64,000 bases of DNA from NCBI GenBank assembly GCA_012934845.2, contig WNNJ02001248.1, positions 458,869 through 522,868 of the forward strand, read 5' to 3'. The notes beneath the pieces are model-generated. The model was not told where the DNA came from, searched no databases, and saw only the letters and a list, made by a program, of their open reading frames with translations. The position numbers and the translations under genes were made by a program. Origin of the DNA: Pomphorhynchus laevis (lineage: Eukaryota; Acanthocephala; Palaeacanthocephala; Echinorhynchida; Pomphorhynchidae). Shown one piece after another: positions 32,329-45,026 of this stretch (positions are counted from its first letter, which is position 1; every line of letters begins with the position of its first letter).

Positions 32329-33760
32329 AGGTTGCCCTCACCACTTTCCAGCCATCGATGCAGCTCGTTGAAAGCCTCGTGTATTCTCAAACGATCTGCA
32401 GGAGATAAATCACGGAGTATATGAAAATCAGAGCGCGATAATCTTAATACATGCTTGAGTAGGAAGTCAACATGATCTTTTGAGTCTAGAACAACTTTTA
32501 AAAGTCTAGGTCTATCTGAAAGTTTCTTGCATAGACGAAAAACTCTTCGAACTTTAAGACACTTCGCAACATCCACATCGCTCTGGAGAAAAATCTTAGA
32601 AAACACCGCGCGAAGATTCACAATATCGTCATCCAGTCTACTTTTGGGATTGTTACTGAGAGATTCTTCAACACCGCTCACGATAACGTTTAAAAAAAGA
32701 TTTATTTTAAAGTGGCAAATGCGTGCCAGCGCACGCTTACATGACCACAACTAAACAAAAATGTAAATCATGTGTCGAAAATGTGTGAACGGAGAAGGTG
32801 TTTGAATGTGATAAAGGAGGGAGCTCATGATAATGTTTAACTCTCTTTTGGAGTTAAATTGTCTAAAGCTAAATTGTTTAGAGCTAGCAGACGGAACTTA
32901 TGAAAAATTAGTCTCAGGGGTAATTGATGGACGTCGATGAGTTGAAGGAATCACTGCATGTTGTTTATTATTCGGAAGGCCAACTATTTGTCGTAGATTA
33001 TCTATAAGCCCTACGATAATCTGACTAGCCTTTGCAAGATCCTTAACGCTCTCAATTAGTTGGACTACTATAGGAGCAACACATAAACTGCAGCGGGGAT
33101 GAAGTAGCTGCGGGTAAGCACAAGGACGCCCACTACAATCACTATCCAGATTAGAGGTTTGAGAACAATCACTGCCCGAGGAAGTGTTAACAGGAGTTGA
33201 CAAATCAACATTTGCATGCTTGAGAGCGGAACATTTGTCATCTACACAAGACCGACGCCGCTCGAGTCCAATATATGGGGATGAACAACAGTATCCAAAA
33301 CAGGACGTTGTTTGAAGGAGTAATTTATCATATTAGTCTCATGCAAATCATCCCTAACGAAGCATTGAGTTGAATTGTTATTGAAGGGTATGATTGAACG
33401 ATAGTCCAGTTCTAACTCCGACTGCTGTGTGAGAGAATGATTGAGTACATAAATAGCATTATTGGTTCCTATCTCAGATGATTTTGGAGTAGCCGAAACA
33501 TCATCAATCCCTGACGACGAGCTGCTTGACTGTCTGAACGCTTCTGAACTCCTTTCTGGTTCGTCAGTATTTTGATCTTCCCCATCGTTGTGACTGTTTG
33601 AATCTGCGTTCCTCTCCGAAGCATTTATTGATACTTGCTCTCCACAGAGATTTCGTCATTCAAGACAGAACGTTGACAGTTGTCCATATGTCGCATCCAG
33701 ATCTGCAGCAAGAGACCTCGCGTTGCTCATACATAGAGAAGTTTGCTAATTTTGGTACAG
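32262..33760 (-). pseudogene. LINE-E ORF1, split by a LINE-A tail
   Basis: Upstream of the LINE-A tail the minus strand encodes a Ser-, Asp- and Asn-rich stretch (about 33640-33250) and a Cys-bearing segment with CSLCVAPIVVQLIESVKDL (about 33105). Downstream, 32685-32262 encodes LSNNPKSRLDDDIVNL, RVFRLCKKLSDRPRLLKVVL and LSPADRLRIHEAFNELHRW, then VKWRPTVRW. That last block is the usual end of ORF1 in CR1/Jockey-group LINEs and matches the end of LINE-A ORF1 in plan. Several stops interrupt it. Confidence 0.6.
32693..32823 (-). mobile_element. LINE-A 3' tail with 16-bp target duplication
   Basis: The insertion carries the LINE-A hairpin region and the A/T tail. It is flanked by CTCACGATAACGTTTA (32677-32692) and CTCATGATAATGTTTA (32824-32839), a 16-bp target duplication. 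Both differences between the flanks are CG versus TG. Confidence 0.88.
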
Positions 33761-33764
33761 TCTG

Positions 33765-34799
33765 ATTGCGAGTACCGTTAATCTGCTAACTTAATAAACA
33801 TTTTTTCTTTTCTGTCTTCTTTGTCCTTGCCATCGATTGTTGTGTCTACTTGCTTTAATCGTTGTAATCGAATAATTGTGTGTTTAAGCTTGTGTGTTCG
33901 TTGGGCTTGCTCTTTATTGTTTGTGTATGTATATTATTTTCTGTGTTAAAGCTTTTAAGTAGTTAATTATCAAGAAAGTTTTGACTCAAAGTTTACATTT
34001 TTATTTCTAATTTAGTATGATTTAATAAGGTTTTATGTATGCTTCGTAGTGGTGATAATGAGGAGTATTATGGTGGGGTAGTAGTAATAACCGTTGATTC
34101 CTTGGCTATTATAATGACTTTAAATTGGCTGCGTCTAAGGCTACTCAGTAGTCGTTATGATCTGATTATGAAATGGGAGTAAAAAGTGGTGTTAATTGTG
34201 ATGTTGTACCTTATGATCGTTGCTACTAGGCTATTATAGGATAGCTTTTTTTACCGATTACGGGCTTCGTTGATGTTGAATTTGGAGGACAAAGTAGATA
34301 CTAATGTCTTGCTGTAAGAATTTGGCCATTTTAGATTATGTGTTTGGCTGGAGGGATAATTACCTTGTACATGCTATCTCCAAAAGTGATTTTTAAGATA
34401 AGCGCAAAGGATTGGGGCCATTAAATTGAGGATTGGGGTTTGTGCTAGTGTCATTTATAAGCCCCTAACGTAAAATTCTATTGTTAATACGGAAAATGTA
34501 AAAAATGGGTAGGGGTCTAAAACCAACAGCGATTTATATGTGTTGTCAGTGTTTACCGTAATTTCAAAACATATTATTTCATACTTCTGAGATGTCTTTC
34601 TCTGATAATAATTCATTAACGGGTTTTCGAACACATAGCTAATATTATAGCAGAGTTATACATGCTTGCTGTATTAACATCGTAATTTATGAAAGTAAAT
34701 GCAGAGATGCTAATAGCCTAGTAAAAGCTGTGCCAGCGGGTGCGGTTAAAAAGCTAAGGCGTTTAAGAGTTTTATTGCAGTGAGTTTAAGGGAAGATCA
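33765..34799. other. Unassigned region, possibly partly mitochondrial-like
   Basis: About 1 kb with a G/T-rich plus strand (34020-34560) unlike its neighbours in base use but similar to NUMT 2. I could not match any mitochondrial gene with confidence. No LINE or LTR motif was seen. Confidence 0.35.
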
Positions 34800-34867
34800 T
34801 AAGAGAAGCTTATAAGAGAAGCTTATAAGAGAAGCTTATAAGAGAAGCTTATAAGAGAAGCTTATAA
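34800..34867. repeat. 13-bp minisatellite, about 5 copies
   Basis: The unit ATAAGAGAAGCTT is repeated about five times without change, 85 bases before the left LTR of the gypsy-like element. Confidence 0.93.
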
Positions 34868-34952
34868 TCTTAAGAGAATCTTGATGTTAATAGTATTGGA
34901 ATAACGTGCTTAACGGTGAGCTGGACATATCCTATATAATGAGCGATAGGGG

Positions 34953-35052
34953 TGTCGTGATAAACAAAACCTTTTGTTAATATTATTTAACTTGTCTGTT
35001 ATGATTTTGTAAATTAACTCGAATAAAGCCTTAATACTTTTTTCTTCGGTAC
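34953..35052 (+). repeat. 5' LTR of gypsy A
   Basis: About 100 bases, starting TGTCGTGATAAAC and ending near CTTCGGTAC. It contains an AATAAAG motif near the end that could serve as a polyadenylation signal. It matches 42838-42912 and 50706-50803. Confidence 0.85.
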
Positions 35053-37648
35053 GATTTATTCGAGTATATTGTTGATGGAAAAACTCCTCATACCTGGCAC
35101 ATTGATTCTGAAACGGATAGAATCAATGCTGAGCATATATGGCGACACTGGCTTCAGAGATTCCGCACATTCATTGACTGTCTCGATTCACCGTCTCAGC
35201 TGCAAATATTCAATATTCTTATCAATCACATTTCCACTGAAGTTTTTGACTTATTCCGTGAAGCCAAAACATGCAATGACGCTATTGAACTTCTGAATGC
35301 AGCATTTGTGAAATCAAAATTCGATTTATTTTTGAAACATCAACTGCGGAATGTTCATCAATCAACCGATCAGATAATTAATCAATACATTTGACTGTTA
35401 GAATCATTGGGTCGAGATTGCCCATTCGAGGCTCTCATTGCATTGGATCATCGTAATATATTTTTGCGAGACACGTTCATTGCTAGAATTCATTCTGCTA
35501 TAATACGACAACGACTGTTAGAATCGTATATTACTGATAAAACACAGGCATATGATTTAGCCCGTACCCTGTAGAATGCTCAAAACCAAACAAATCATTT
35601 TAGACCGTCACAGATAGAACAACACGATCATCCCGAATCAATCCTTATTAATGAAACTTGTAATGCAGATAATAATACATCTTCTGAAGATACAACATGT
35701 AATGAATTGATAAAACTACGTTGATATTTTTGTGGTGATAAGGAACATCGTCGTGATCATTGTCCAGCTAGAAGTGCCACTTGTTGAGAATGTGGTAAAA
35801 TGGGACACTTTGCTAAAGTGTGCAAATAGCGTAGAAAATCCTTTATGGCGTACATTCGGTACTGGGAGGTACATTGGTGTCTTTCATCGACGCCTCAACC
35901 AAAACTCCAATAACTAATGCAGTCGTAAATGGTCACTCATTGAAGGCTCTTATTGATACTGTGAGTGCGTTAAATCTTATCGGTCCTGAGGCCCTAGCGA
36001 GGTGTAAACTGATACCTCAGCCAACTAGTCTAAAATGTCAATGGCGGATACCTCGTTTTCAACTAAAGTGAACAGCTTCGTCATCGTATATATCCGTATA
36101 GATTCGGATCACTATGATAATGTCAAATTGTACGTTTTGCTGTCTTTATTTTCAGATATCATCCCTGGCCGTCCCTTTCTGTGTCTACATTCATCATTAC
36201 TTATGAAGTTTAATAGGAAGCGATTTTGTTTCACGATCGGATCTACAAGATCTGTGAATGTTGAACCGGTACAACTGTTCAAGTATTCCGATGAAAGTAT
36301 ACACCCAATTGCAACAAAGTCTCGAAGACGCAATCACCTTGACTAAACTTTCATCAACGGTCAAGTAAGGCAACTTCTGATCGATGATATAATTTAATCT
36401 AGCCAGTCTCCTTGGCGTGCTCAAATAGTCATAGCTAATAATAACAACAAGAAGAGAATGGTCGTTGATTATTCTCAGACAATCAACAAATTCACACATC
36501 TGGACGCGTTCCCGATTCCCAGAATCGATGATTTAATCGACAAATTGACCCCGTATTTCATTAATAGCACCTTGGATCTAAAATCCGCATACCATCAAAT
36601 TGCCATACGAGACGAAGAACCACACTATACAGCTTTCGAGGCAAGTGGCCGCCTGTATTACTTAAAACGTTTACCGTTAAGGCTAACAAACGCAGTCGCA
36701 GTTTTTCAGCGTGTCATATCAGACATTATCAGTAAAGAAAAGCTCAATGACACGTAAGCGTACCTCGATGACGTGGTTATTGGTGAACGAGATGGAAATC
36801 ACCATCAACACAATCTTAATCGTTTTCTTGACGTAGCCAAAGGATATAACATCACCCTAAATGAACAAAAATGTGTGATGACATCCCCGTGTATTCGCAT
36901 TCTTGGTTACGAACTATCAAAAGGAAAAAAGACTTCTGATCAAAGTCGCGTTTCGTCGATTAAACTTTTGAAAGAACCAACTAATTCAAAAACGTTGAAA
37001 GGAATCTTGGTCTCTTCACTTATTACAGTAATTGGATTCGAAATTTCTCAGATCTTGTGCGTCATCTCATTGATTCAAAAACGTTTTCATTGAATTCACC
37101 AGCCCAATCTGCATTCGAACAAATTAAACAACAGATAATTGACGCCACGCTTACAACTATTGACTTCACAATGCCATTTATAGTGGAGACGGACGCAAGT
37201 GATACTTCTATCGGTGCTTATTTGTCGCAAGGAAGGAAACCGGTAGCTTTCTTTTCATGATCTCTTGATTGGAACTCTCAGCGTTTTTTTTTTCAATTGA
37301 GAAAGAAGCCTTGGACATAATCGAATCAGTTCGACACTGGAGATACTATCTACTGATTCAACCATTTACGATAATCACAGATCAGCAAACAGTATCCCTT
37401 ATGCTCAGCACTAAGAATAGTAAAATAAAGAAAGACAGTGCTACGCTGGCGTTTAGAACTGTCACAGTTCAAATTCGATACAATTTATCGTCCTGGAATT
37501 GCAAATCACGCTGCTTATGTTCTTTCACGCCAAGTAGATTGTAATGCCACCACCTCCATCCATCATATTGGCATGCGACGTCTAATCAAAATTCACAATC
37601 AACTCTGCCTACCAGGAATAACACGTGTGTGGCATTTTGTTAAATCAC

Positions 37649-37746
37649 TGTGGTATCACATTTAATTACTTTATCATTTATATTTAACTTTACCTACTAT
37701 TTGTAGATTCGTGAATAAAAGCTATTTATTCTCTCTGGTTATCACA
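37649..37746 (+). repeat. 5' LTR of gypsy B
   Basis: A 98-base LTR starting TGTGGTATCACA and ending GGTTATCACA. It contains GAATAAAAGC, a possible polyadenylation signal. Such short LTRs are unusual but known among Ty3/gypsy elements. Confidence 0.93.
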
Positions 37747-40700
37747 ATTTTATTCACGAATTGTCTTGATGGATACTCTGTTCAAGCCGGATACACTCAA
37801 ACTAACGACAGACTGTCCTGAAGCAGAACGTGAATGGCGTCACTGGCGATATCGCTTCGAAACATTTATCAAACGCATCAAAATGGATTCACAAGATGAC
37901 AAACTTGATCTCCTGAAAATCTCAATTTCCGCTCAATTATTCGACAAGATTGACGAGTGCCTGGATTATGATTCAGCAATGGATGTCCTCGACAAAGCAT
38001 TCATAAAATCTACAAATTCGGTTTACAAACGACATCTACCGTGTTCTGCACGACAAACTCTCGATGAATCAATATCTAACTATGTGGATCGTCTTGAAAC
38101 ACTTGCGCGACAATGCACATTCAAAGATGTGAAAGCTAAGGAGCTGCGCGATATTCTTATTTGCGATTCATTTATTACGGGTTTACAATCGAACGAGATT
38201 CGTCAACGCATACTCGAGACTAATGACATCGACAAAGAGAAAGCTTATCAAGTCGCTCAAAGATTGAAGCAGCTCAAACTCAATCAAACGAATATCGACA
38301 CACATCCGAATTCACAGTAAATGCCTTAAGGGAAACCAAAGGTTCAAAAGGAAATACTGATATTTCTGAAAGTGAAGAATCTATTGCCGTAGCTCAAAAG
38401 ATCAACAATAAAAGGTGCTACTTTTGTGGTGGAGTTATGCATACACGAAATCGTTGTCCAGCCCGGGATGCTGAATGTTCATTCTGCTTAAAACGTGGAC
38501 ACTACGAAAAAGTTTGTCGAACTAAGTTGCTTCGATCTCGACGAAAATACAATCGTAGTACTCGACCATACGCGTTCGACTGTGAATCACTTAATATCAT
38601 ATCCTGTCAAAATGCAAATGGTGATGCATCTAAACTTGACGACATGACGGTACAAGTTCGCGTTGGAACACAACAGCTGGATGCTCTTATCGATACAGGG
38701 AGCTCTTCCAACTTTGTCGATTCATCAGTTATTCGAAAACTAGGTATTCCTACAGAATCTTGTTGTCTTAGGATTTCCATGGCTAATTCATCATTTACAT
38801 CCGTATGCAATGAACGATGCAAATTACCGATATCTTACTGTGACCGAAACTATACTGACATTCAATGCTTCATCATGCCTCATCTTTGTCGTGATATCAT
38901 ACTTGGTCATCCATTCCTGCGCTTGCATTCAAGTGTTTCCATTCGACTTCGAGGAAATGCTAAGCAAGAAACATTAACCATTGGGCAACTATCGAGCATG
39001 GAAATCGATATACCGTCGTTATTTTCAGACGATTTTAAAAACTGGAAACCTGCAGCAATTCCGTCCCGGCGCCGTAATATCGAAGATCACCGCTTTATTG
39101 CTTCGGAAGTAAAACGGATGTTGTCCGAAGGCATCATCGAGCTCAGTCGCTCACCGTGGCGTGCACAAGTTCTTATTGTAAACAGAGAAGGACGTCGTCG
39201 TCTAGTAGTAGATTACTCGCAGACCGTAAATAGATTCACGGTCCTCGACGCTTATCCCATGCCCCGAATTGACGACCTGATCGACACCATATCGTCCAAT
39301 AACGTGTTTAGCACCCTCGATTTAAAAAGTGCTTACCATCAAGTTCCTTTGCGAGCAAACGAAAAATTCTTGACCGCATTCGAGGCAGATGGTCAACTCT
39401 ATCAATTTCAGCGTATGCCTTTTGGACTCACGAATGCTGTAGCCGCCTTCCAGCGAATAATCAACGAGATCATAGAGAAAGAAAACTTAACCGGCACCTA
39501 TTCATACCTCGACGATATCATTGTGTGCGGCAAAACACAGCAAGAACATGATACAAATCTGGTCAAGTTTCGTGAAGTTGCTTCTAGGTACCGAATAACA
39601 CTAAATGAATCGAAATGTATGATTAATAAAACGATGATCAATATTCTGGGATATCAAGTTGGTAGTGGTATTAAACGGCCTGATCCTAATCGTGTCTCAC
39701 CTTTGCGAGAACTGCAGGTACCTCAAAATAAACGTCAACTGCGAAGAATTGTCGGCCTTTTCTCACATTATTCCAAATGGATTCAAAATTTTTCGTCGCA
39801 GATTCGTCCGTTAGCTGAAACCACGATATTTCCTATTACACCTGCAGCAAAGCGCTCATTTGAGATAATTCGTGATCGTATTATTTCAGCTACTCTAACA
39901 CCCATTGATTTCAATAAGACATTTACAGTAGAGACTGACGCATCCCTTTATGCTATCGGTGCTGTATTAACGCAGGATAACAAACCCGTCGCATTTTATT
40001 CGCATACACTTAGTAAGAGTGTCGTTGGACATTCCGCTATTGAGAAAGAGGCCCTTGCCATCGTTGAAGCATTGCGATACTGGAGGCACTATTTGTCTGG
40101 ACGAACTTTCAATGTTCTAACGGATCAAAGGTCAGTTTCATTCATATTTAACAGGAATCATAAGAGTAAAATTAAAAATGAAAAAGTGCAAAGATGGCGT
40201 CTCGATCTATCTGAGTTCAAATATCATATACTTTACCGGCCTGGAAAGTTGAATTATGCGGCCGACTCAATGTCTAGGATATTTGTGCTTCAAGTTGCGG
40301 TTACTTTAACAAACAGAAAGATCTCAAGCTTCTTTATGAACTTCACGCTACGCTTTGCCACCCAGGAGTCAATCGTTTGTATCACTTCGTTCAATCGAAT
40401 CAACTTCCATATAGCACTGAAGACGTTCGTTATGTTGTATCTCATTGCGTTACCTGTTCGTTGTTGAAACCAAACTTCTTCAAGCCTCCAAAAACTGCCC
40501 TCATCAGAGCGACACGACCTTTCGAAAGAATTTCACTTGACTTCAAAGGTCCTTTGCCCAGTTCATCAGGCAAGAAATATTTGCTTACAGCCGTCGATGA
40601 ATATTCTCGTTATCCCTTTGGATTTGCATGCCGTGATATGTCCGCTCAAACAGTGATAAATTGCCTGCGTGGTATAGTGACAATATTTGGTCCACCTGAA

Positions 40701-41490
40701 TTTGTACATTCCGATCGCGGGTCATCCTTCATGTCGAAAGAATTCTTTGATTATCTGGAGAGTATTGGCACGGTAGCAAGTCACTCTTCTCCGTACAATC
40801 CGTTAGGCAACGGACAGATCGAACGCTATAACGGTATATTATGGAGCGCTGTACTTTTGCGGCTTAGAGACTACAATCGTCCGGTTGCTGCTTGGGAAAC
40901 GGTCCTCGCTGAAAGCCTTCAATCTATTCGAGGACTATTATGCACCTCAACTGGCTCGACACCTCATGATCGAATCTTCAACTTCTCTAGACGCCCATTA
41001 ATTAAATTCAATTTACCAGAATGGCTCCGTCGTCCCGGATCTGTATTCGTGCGAAACTTCTACAAACACGACAAATACGACGATAAATTGCTCAAAGCTA
41101 AACTGATAAACGCGAATCCAAACACGGCTCATATCGAACTTCCATCTGGGAAAGAAGCAAATATTTCAACTCGACACCAATCTCGTTATCCTTCAGAAAC
41201 CTCCATTTACAAGGATCCAGACAGTTCGGATATTCGTAGTTCGGGATTGTCAAGGGACGGGGATGACGACTGTCAAGATAGCTTCGATAGGAACCAGCCA
41301 GACTATGAAGATGATAACAATAACGGAAAGCAATATGATGCCACTGACAATATCGATATGAACTTGAGTTCAAAGAGGACATCAATTCCTGAGGCAAACC
41401 ATCATCCCGTGACAACTAGAGAATTCTACCGACGAAGTACAAGAAGTCGAAGAAGTCCTGCATACTTTTAAAACTATCACATGGGATGAA

Positions 41491-41588
41491 TGTGGTATCA
41501 CATTTAATTACTTTATCATTTATATTTAACTTTACCTACTATTTGTAGATTCGTGAATAAAAGCCATTTATTCTCTCTGGTTATCACA
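41491..41588 (+). repeat. 3' LTR of gypsy B
   Basis: Nearly identical to 37649-37746 and followed by the target duplication ATCAC. Confidence 0.93.
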
Positions 41589-42642
41589 ATCACGTAACCT
41601 ACCGTACACACTATTAGATGTTAAACTAGTATCAAGTGAATGTAGAAGTTGCGCTTGTTTAAAGCCACAGTTCTTCAAACCTCCTGATGCTAAACTCATC
41701 AAAGCGAGTAAACCTTTTGAGCAACTATCAATCGATTTCAAGACCCCCTGCTTCTAACAATACACGATATATCTTTAGTGTCATTGATGAATACAGCAGA
41801 CATCCATTTGCCTTCGCTTGCAAGGATTTATCATCAAATACAGTCATGAACTGCCTTACACATATATTTTAATTATTCGGATCACCAGAATCAATACATT
41901 CAGACAATGGCACTGCATTTACATCCGCTGGCATTCAATCTTTCCTTCGAAAACATGGAGTAGCCATGAGTGATTCAACACTATACAACCTACGTGGAAA
42001 CGGGCAGGTGGGACGACTCAACGGTGTGCTCTGGAAAGCTATCACATTACGTCTTCACGACCTGAATAGAAACATTCGGGAGTGGCCGAGTGTATTATCT
42101 GAGAGTCTCAATGCAATTCGCTCACTATTATGTACGTCGACTAATGACACTCCGCAAATCGTATGTTTAGCTTTAATCGTCGATCTGTGAATGAACATGA
42201 TCTACCTAAGTGGCTTACAAAGCCAGGACTCGTTTTGCTGAAAAGTTTTATAAAGTCGAGCAAATTTGACTGCCCTGTTGAGCAAGCAGAACTTATGTAT
42301 TATAATTTTAATTACGCTCGAATTAAGCTTAAAATGGCAATGAAACATTTATATCTATGCGATATTTGTCTCCGTATCTTAAATAGGACGGAGTAAACAA
42401 CAACATTCAAGAGTTAAATTCTTTGAAAGAAAATTGTGATTATTATTCATTGCAACCAATCATCAAACCAATCTCTGAAATCAATCATTGTTCAACCCAA
42501 ACAACGCTACGACTAATGAACCTTTCTGGAACTTTAACAATAACGATTTTATTGATTTACGACGATACGACAATACTAACGATACAACCAAGACTGATAA
42601 GAACATAAAAGATAATTCGAACAAAGAACGACATGAGATGAA

Positions 42643-42735
42643 CATGGAACGGAAAAGATTCCGTTCCATGTTGTGTCAAGAATTCCGTTCCATTCTTGTG
42701 CCAAGATTTTCCTCAGGAAAATCTTGGAACAAGAA
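42643..42735. repeat. Cluster of palindromes near the 3' end of gypsy A
   Basis: The first has arms ACATGGAACGGAA and its complement, 4 bases apart (about 42643-42672). The second is AAGATTTTCCT with its complement, one base apart (42708-42730). They lie between the integrase-like region and the 3' LTR. Confidence 0.85.
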
Positions 42736-42837
42736 TCTTCACTCGTTCATACAGACCAGTATCTGAACCGCTGGCACACCGTCCTCAGAGGAACCGTCGA
42801 AAGCCCGCCTACCTCAAAGATTTTGTGGTGGGGAGAA

Positions 42838-42912
42838 TGTCGTGATAAACACAACCTTTTGTTAATATTATTTAACTTGTCTGCTATGATTTTGTAGATT
42901 AATCGAATAAAT
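42838..42912 (+). repeat. 3' LTR of gypsy A, part left of the Penelope insertion
   Basis: The first 75 bases of the LTR, ending at CGAATAA where the Penelope-like element begins. The bases before the LTR are purine-rich (GGTGGGGAGA), as a polypurine tract would be. Confidence 0.82.
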
Positions 42913-43135
42913 TAAATCAGCTAACTGAGTCTACGTATTGTTATATAATTATAAAATAAACAAAACATAATAATGCTAAATCAAAATTTAATAATTAAAT
43001 AATAAAATTAATAATTGTTTTTAGATTTTCTATAATTTAAATCAAGTTAAAAAATAAAAATAAAAATAAAAAATAAAAAATAAAATTTAAAATAAACGTC
43101 ATTTTTATGAATTGACTAATAAATAACAGACATTG

Positions 43136-43225
43136 TATCAGAATAAGAATTAGAGGTCATCAGGAGGAACTGCTATGCTATTATGTTTCGGCCCCTAACT
43201 CCTCTACCCAACATAGCAGCGGGGA
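43136..43225 (-). other. Structured 3' region of the Naiad-like element
   Basis: On the minus strand CTGCTATG (near 43215) pairs perfectly with CATAGCAG (near 43175). GGCCGAAAC (about 43185-43193) and CTGATGA (43157-43163) lie nearby, and CCTCTAA can pair with TTAGGGG. The pieces recall hammerhead ribozymes reported in Penelope elements, but I could not fit the full fold. Confidence 0.35.
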
Positions 43226-43439
43226 CAAATACATGCTAATGATGTATTTCCTCTGAGATAACTATCTAGTATCTTATTATAATGCAAAGTATATTATTTA
43301 TTATCCATCCATAAAAATTTGCCACTTAAGAGTTTAAATTTATTCTTTATATTATTGTGTTGATTTATATATTTTACTATTTTCTGCTTGATGTTATTTT
43401 TATAGTAACCTAGTTTAAAATATGTATCTATTAAATTAT

Positions 43440-45026
43440 TTAAATGATTTTGAAAAAGCCAATATCATTACATATTGTTGCAATTCTTAAAATTTCATTA
43501 TTTAATGTATTATATTTTATATTATATGGTATGCATGAATGCTCATGCGGAAATATGTTTCTTGTAAATTTAAATATGTCATCTTTACGATATAAATTAA
43601 TAGTAGTTTTAGTTAATGTTAATTTAATGTTCATATCTAGATATACACCTTCTTTATCATTAATATTGGTTTTGTTAAGAATAAGGCTTTCTGGATAAAT
43701 GTGCTCACTAATTGAATAAAAATTATTAGAATTAAATACACATATATCATCAATGTATCGAAACATATATTTCATATATTTATATTGTTTAGATTTAGTT
43801 TTTACACAGTTATGAACAAATTCATATTCTATAAAGCTTAAAAACAAGTCAGCTATAATTGGGCTACTATTACCACCCATTGGAACACCTTTTACTTGTC
43901 TAAATATAGATGTCCCTACTTTTAAATAATTTTGATTTATCAAAATATTTAAGGATTCTATTAATTCAATTTTATCCATATATTTATATTTATTTGATGG
44001 TTTAATTTTTGTTAGATAGGCGTTATAATTATTATAACATATATATGTATATCTTTTTCCGAATATAAGGTTAATTAATTTTACTAACGCTTCTTTAATA
44101 TCTACTAAATCTAGATTTGTAAAAAGCGTACTAAAATCGTATGTATTTATATTTTGAAAATTTATTCCTTTTGTCTGTTCTAAAAATTCTTTTGTAGAAT
44201 TAATACTGAAATAGTGTTTTATACCAGTATTAATTTCGATTACCTTGCAATATTTTTTAAAATGTGCTTTAATTACTTTAAGTATTTTATTCATATAGAC
44301 AGAAAGTGGTTTTAATGTACATTTAAACGCACTACATATGAACCTAGGTTTTATTGGATTTTTATGTAATTTTGGATTCCAATATAATATAGGTATAGTT
44401 TTATTATCTAATTCAACCTTTATACCCTTTTTATCCATTATAGAACAGTGACTTGTAATAATTGTTTCTAAACTCAACTCACTACGTTCATATGTTGGAT
44501 TTACATTTAAATCATTAGAATTAACCTCTTTCATTAGTATATCATAATAAAGCTTTTTGCATATGAAGACAAAGTTATTACTAGCTTTATCAATAGTTGT
44601 TATTATATAGTTATCCTTTAATTTAGTAAGTTCTTTATACAAATCTTTATTAATTTTATCTTTCCTCCTATAATTGTTTGTTATTTTCATTTTATTTTTA
44701 ATTTTATCAAATATATAATATTTCCAAATTTTTATCTTAGATATATTCGAGCTTTCACTATTAATCAGCTTACTAAAGTAATCATTTAAGTTATTATAAA
44801 ACGAACTAAAAATTTCATTTTTGTCGTTGTTGTTATTTAATCTATATTTATACTTTTTTGATAGCAGCTTTCTTAATTCACAATTTTTAATTAATTCTAG
44901 ATTATGGGTACATATATGTTCATTTATTTTATCAAAACTAAGACTTTTACAATTGCATTCTGTTTCCATTATGTTTCTAATATTATCGTTACAGAATGAA
45001 TTGCATACACGAGCGAGTATCTTCAT
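43440..45026 (-). pseudogene. Naiad-like Penelope reverse transcriptase, C-terminal part
   Basis: The genuine element sequence ends at about 44993; the first codons to 45026 lie in the array. Motifs in order are ECNC, then HICTHNLELIKNCELRKLL (a CxC plus H-x-T-x-[DN]-L-x-[IL]-[IL] block common in this Penelope group), TIDKASNNFVFICKKLYYD (a DKG-like block), LYWNPKLHKNPIKPRFI, NTYDFSTLFTNL (catalytic Asp), KGVPMGGNSSPIIADLF and FRYIDDICVF (catalytic Asp pair). The frame stays open for nearly 520 codons, then a stop precedes a short in-frame tail (to about 43290) ending in KFLWMDNK. No GIY-YIG motif occurs downstream of the RT, unlike the two other Penelope genes here. Confidence 0.78.

Larger units (their letters stand above)
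29846..33760 (-). mobile_element. LINE-E copy 1, CR1-like, with ORF1 and ORF2, internally deleted
   Basis: Minus-strand order: ORF1 region (about 33760-32262), endonuclease (32328-31360), RT (31375-30042), 3' UTR and (TAA)n tail (29850). A LINE-A tail is inserted at 32693-32823. The RT loses its C-terminal domain by a deletion joining the region after YYIGDIVL to the 3' UTR near 30035. Confidence 0.75.
37649..41588 (+). mobile_element. Young Ty3/gypsy-like LTR element (gypsy B), nearly whole
   Basis: Length is 3.94 kb, with LTRs of 98 bases (37649-37746 and 41491-41588) that start TG and end CA. The 5-bp duplication ATCAC lies on both sides (37644-37648, 41589-41593). Parts in order: gag (37766-38320), zinc knuckles (about 38410-38520), protease with a DTGSS site (about 38690), RT with YLDD (about 39510), RNase H (about 39930-40290), integrase (about 40400-41100), and an acidic tail to 41471. 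The LTRs are almost identical, so the insertion is recent. It looks nearly whole, with about one or two breaks. It lies inside gypsy A. Confidence 0.93.
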
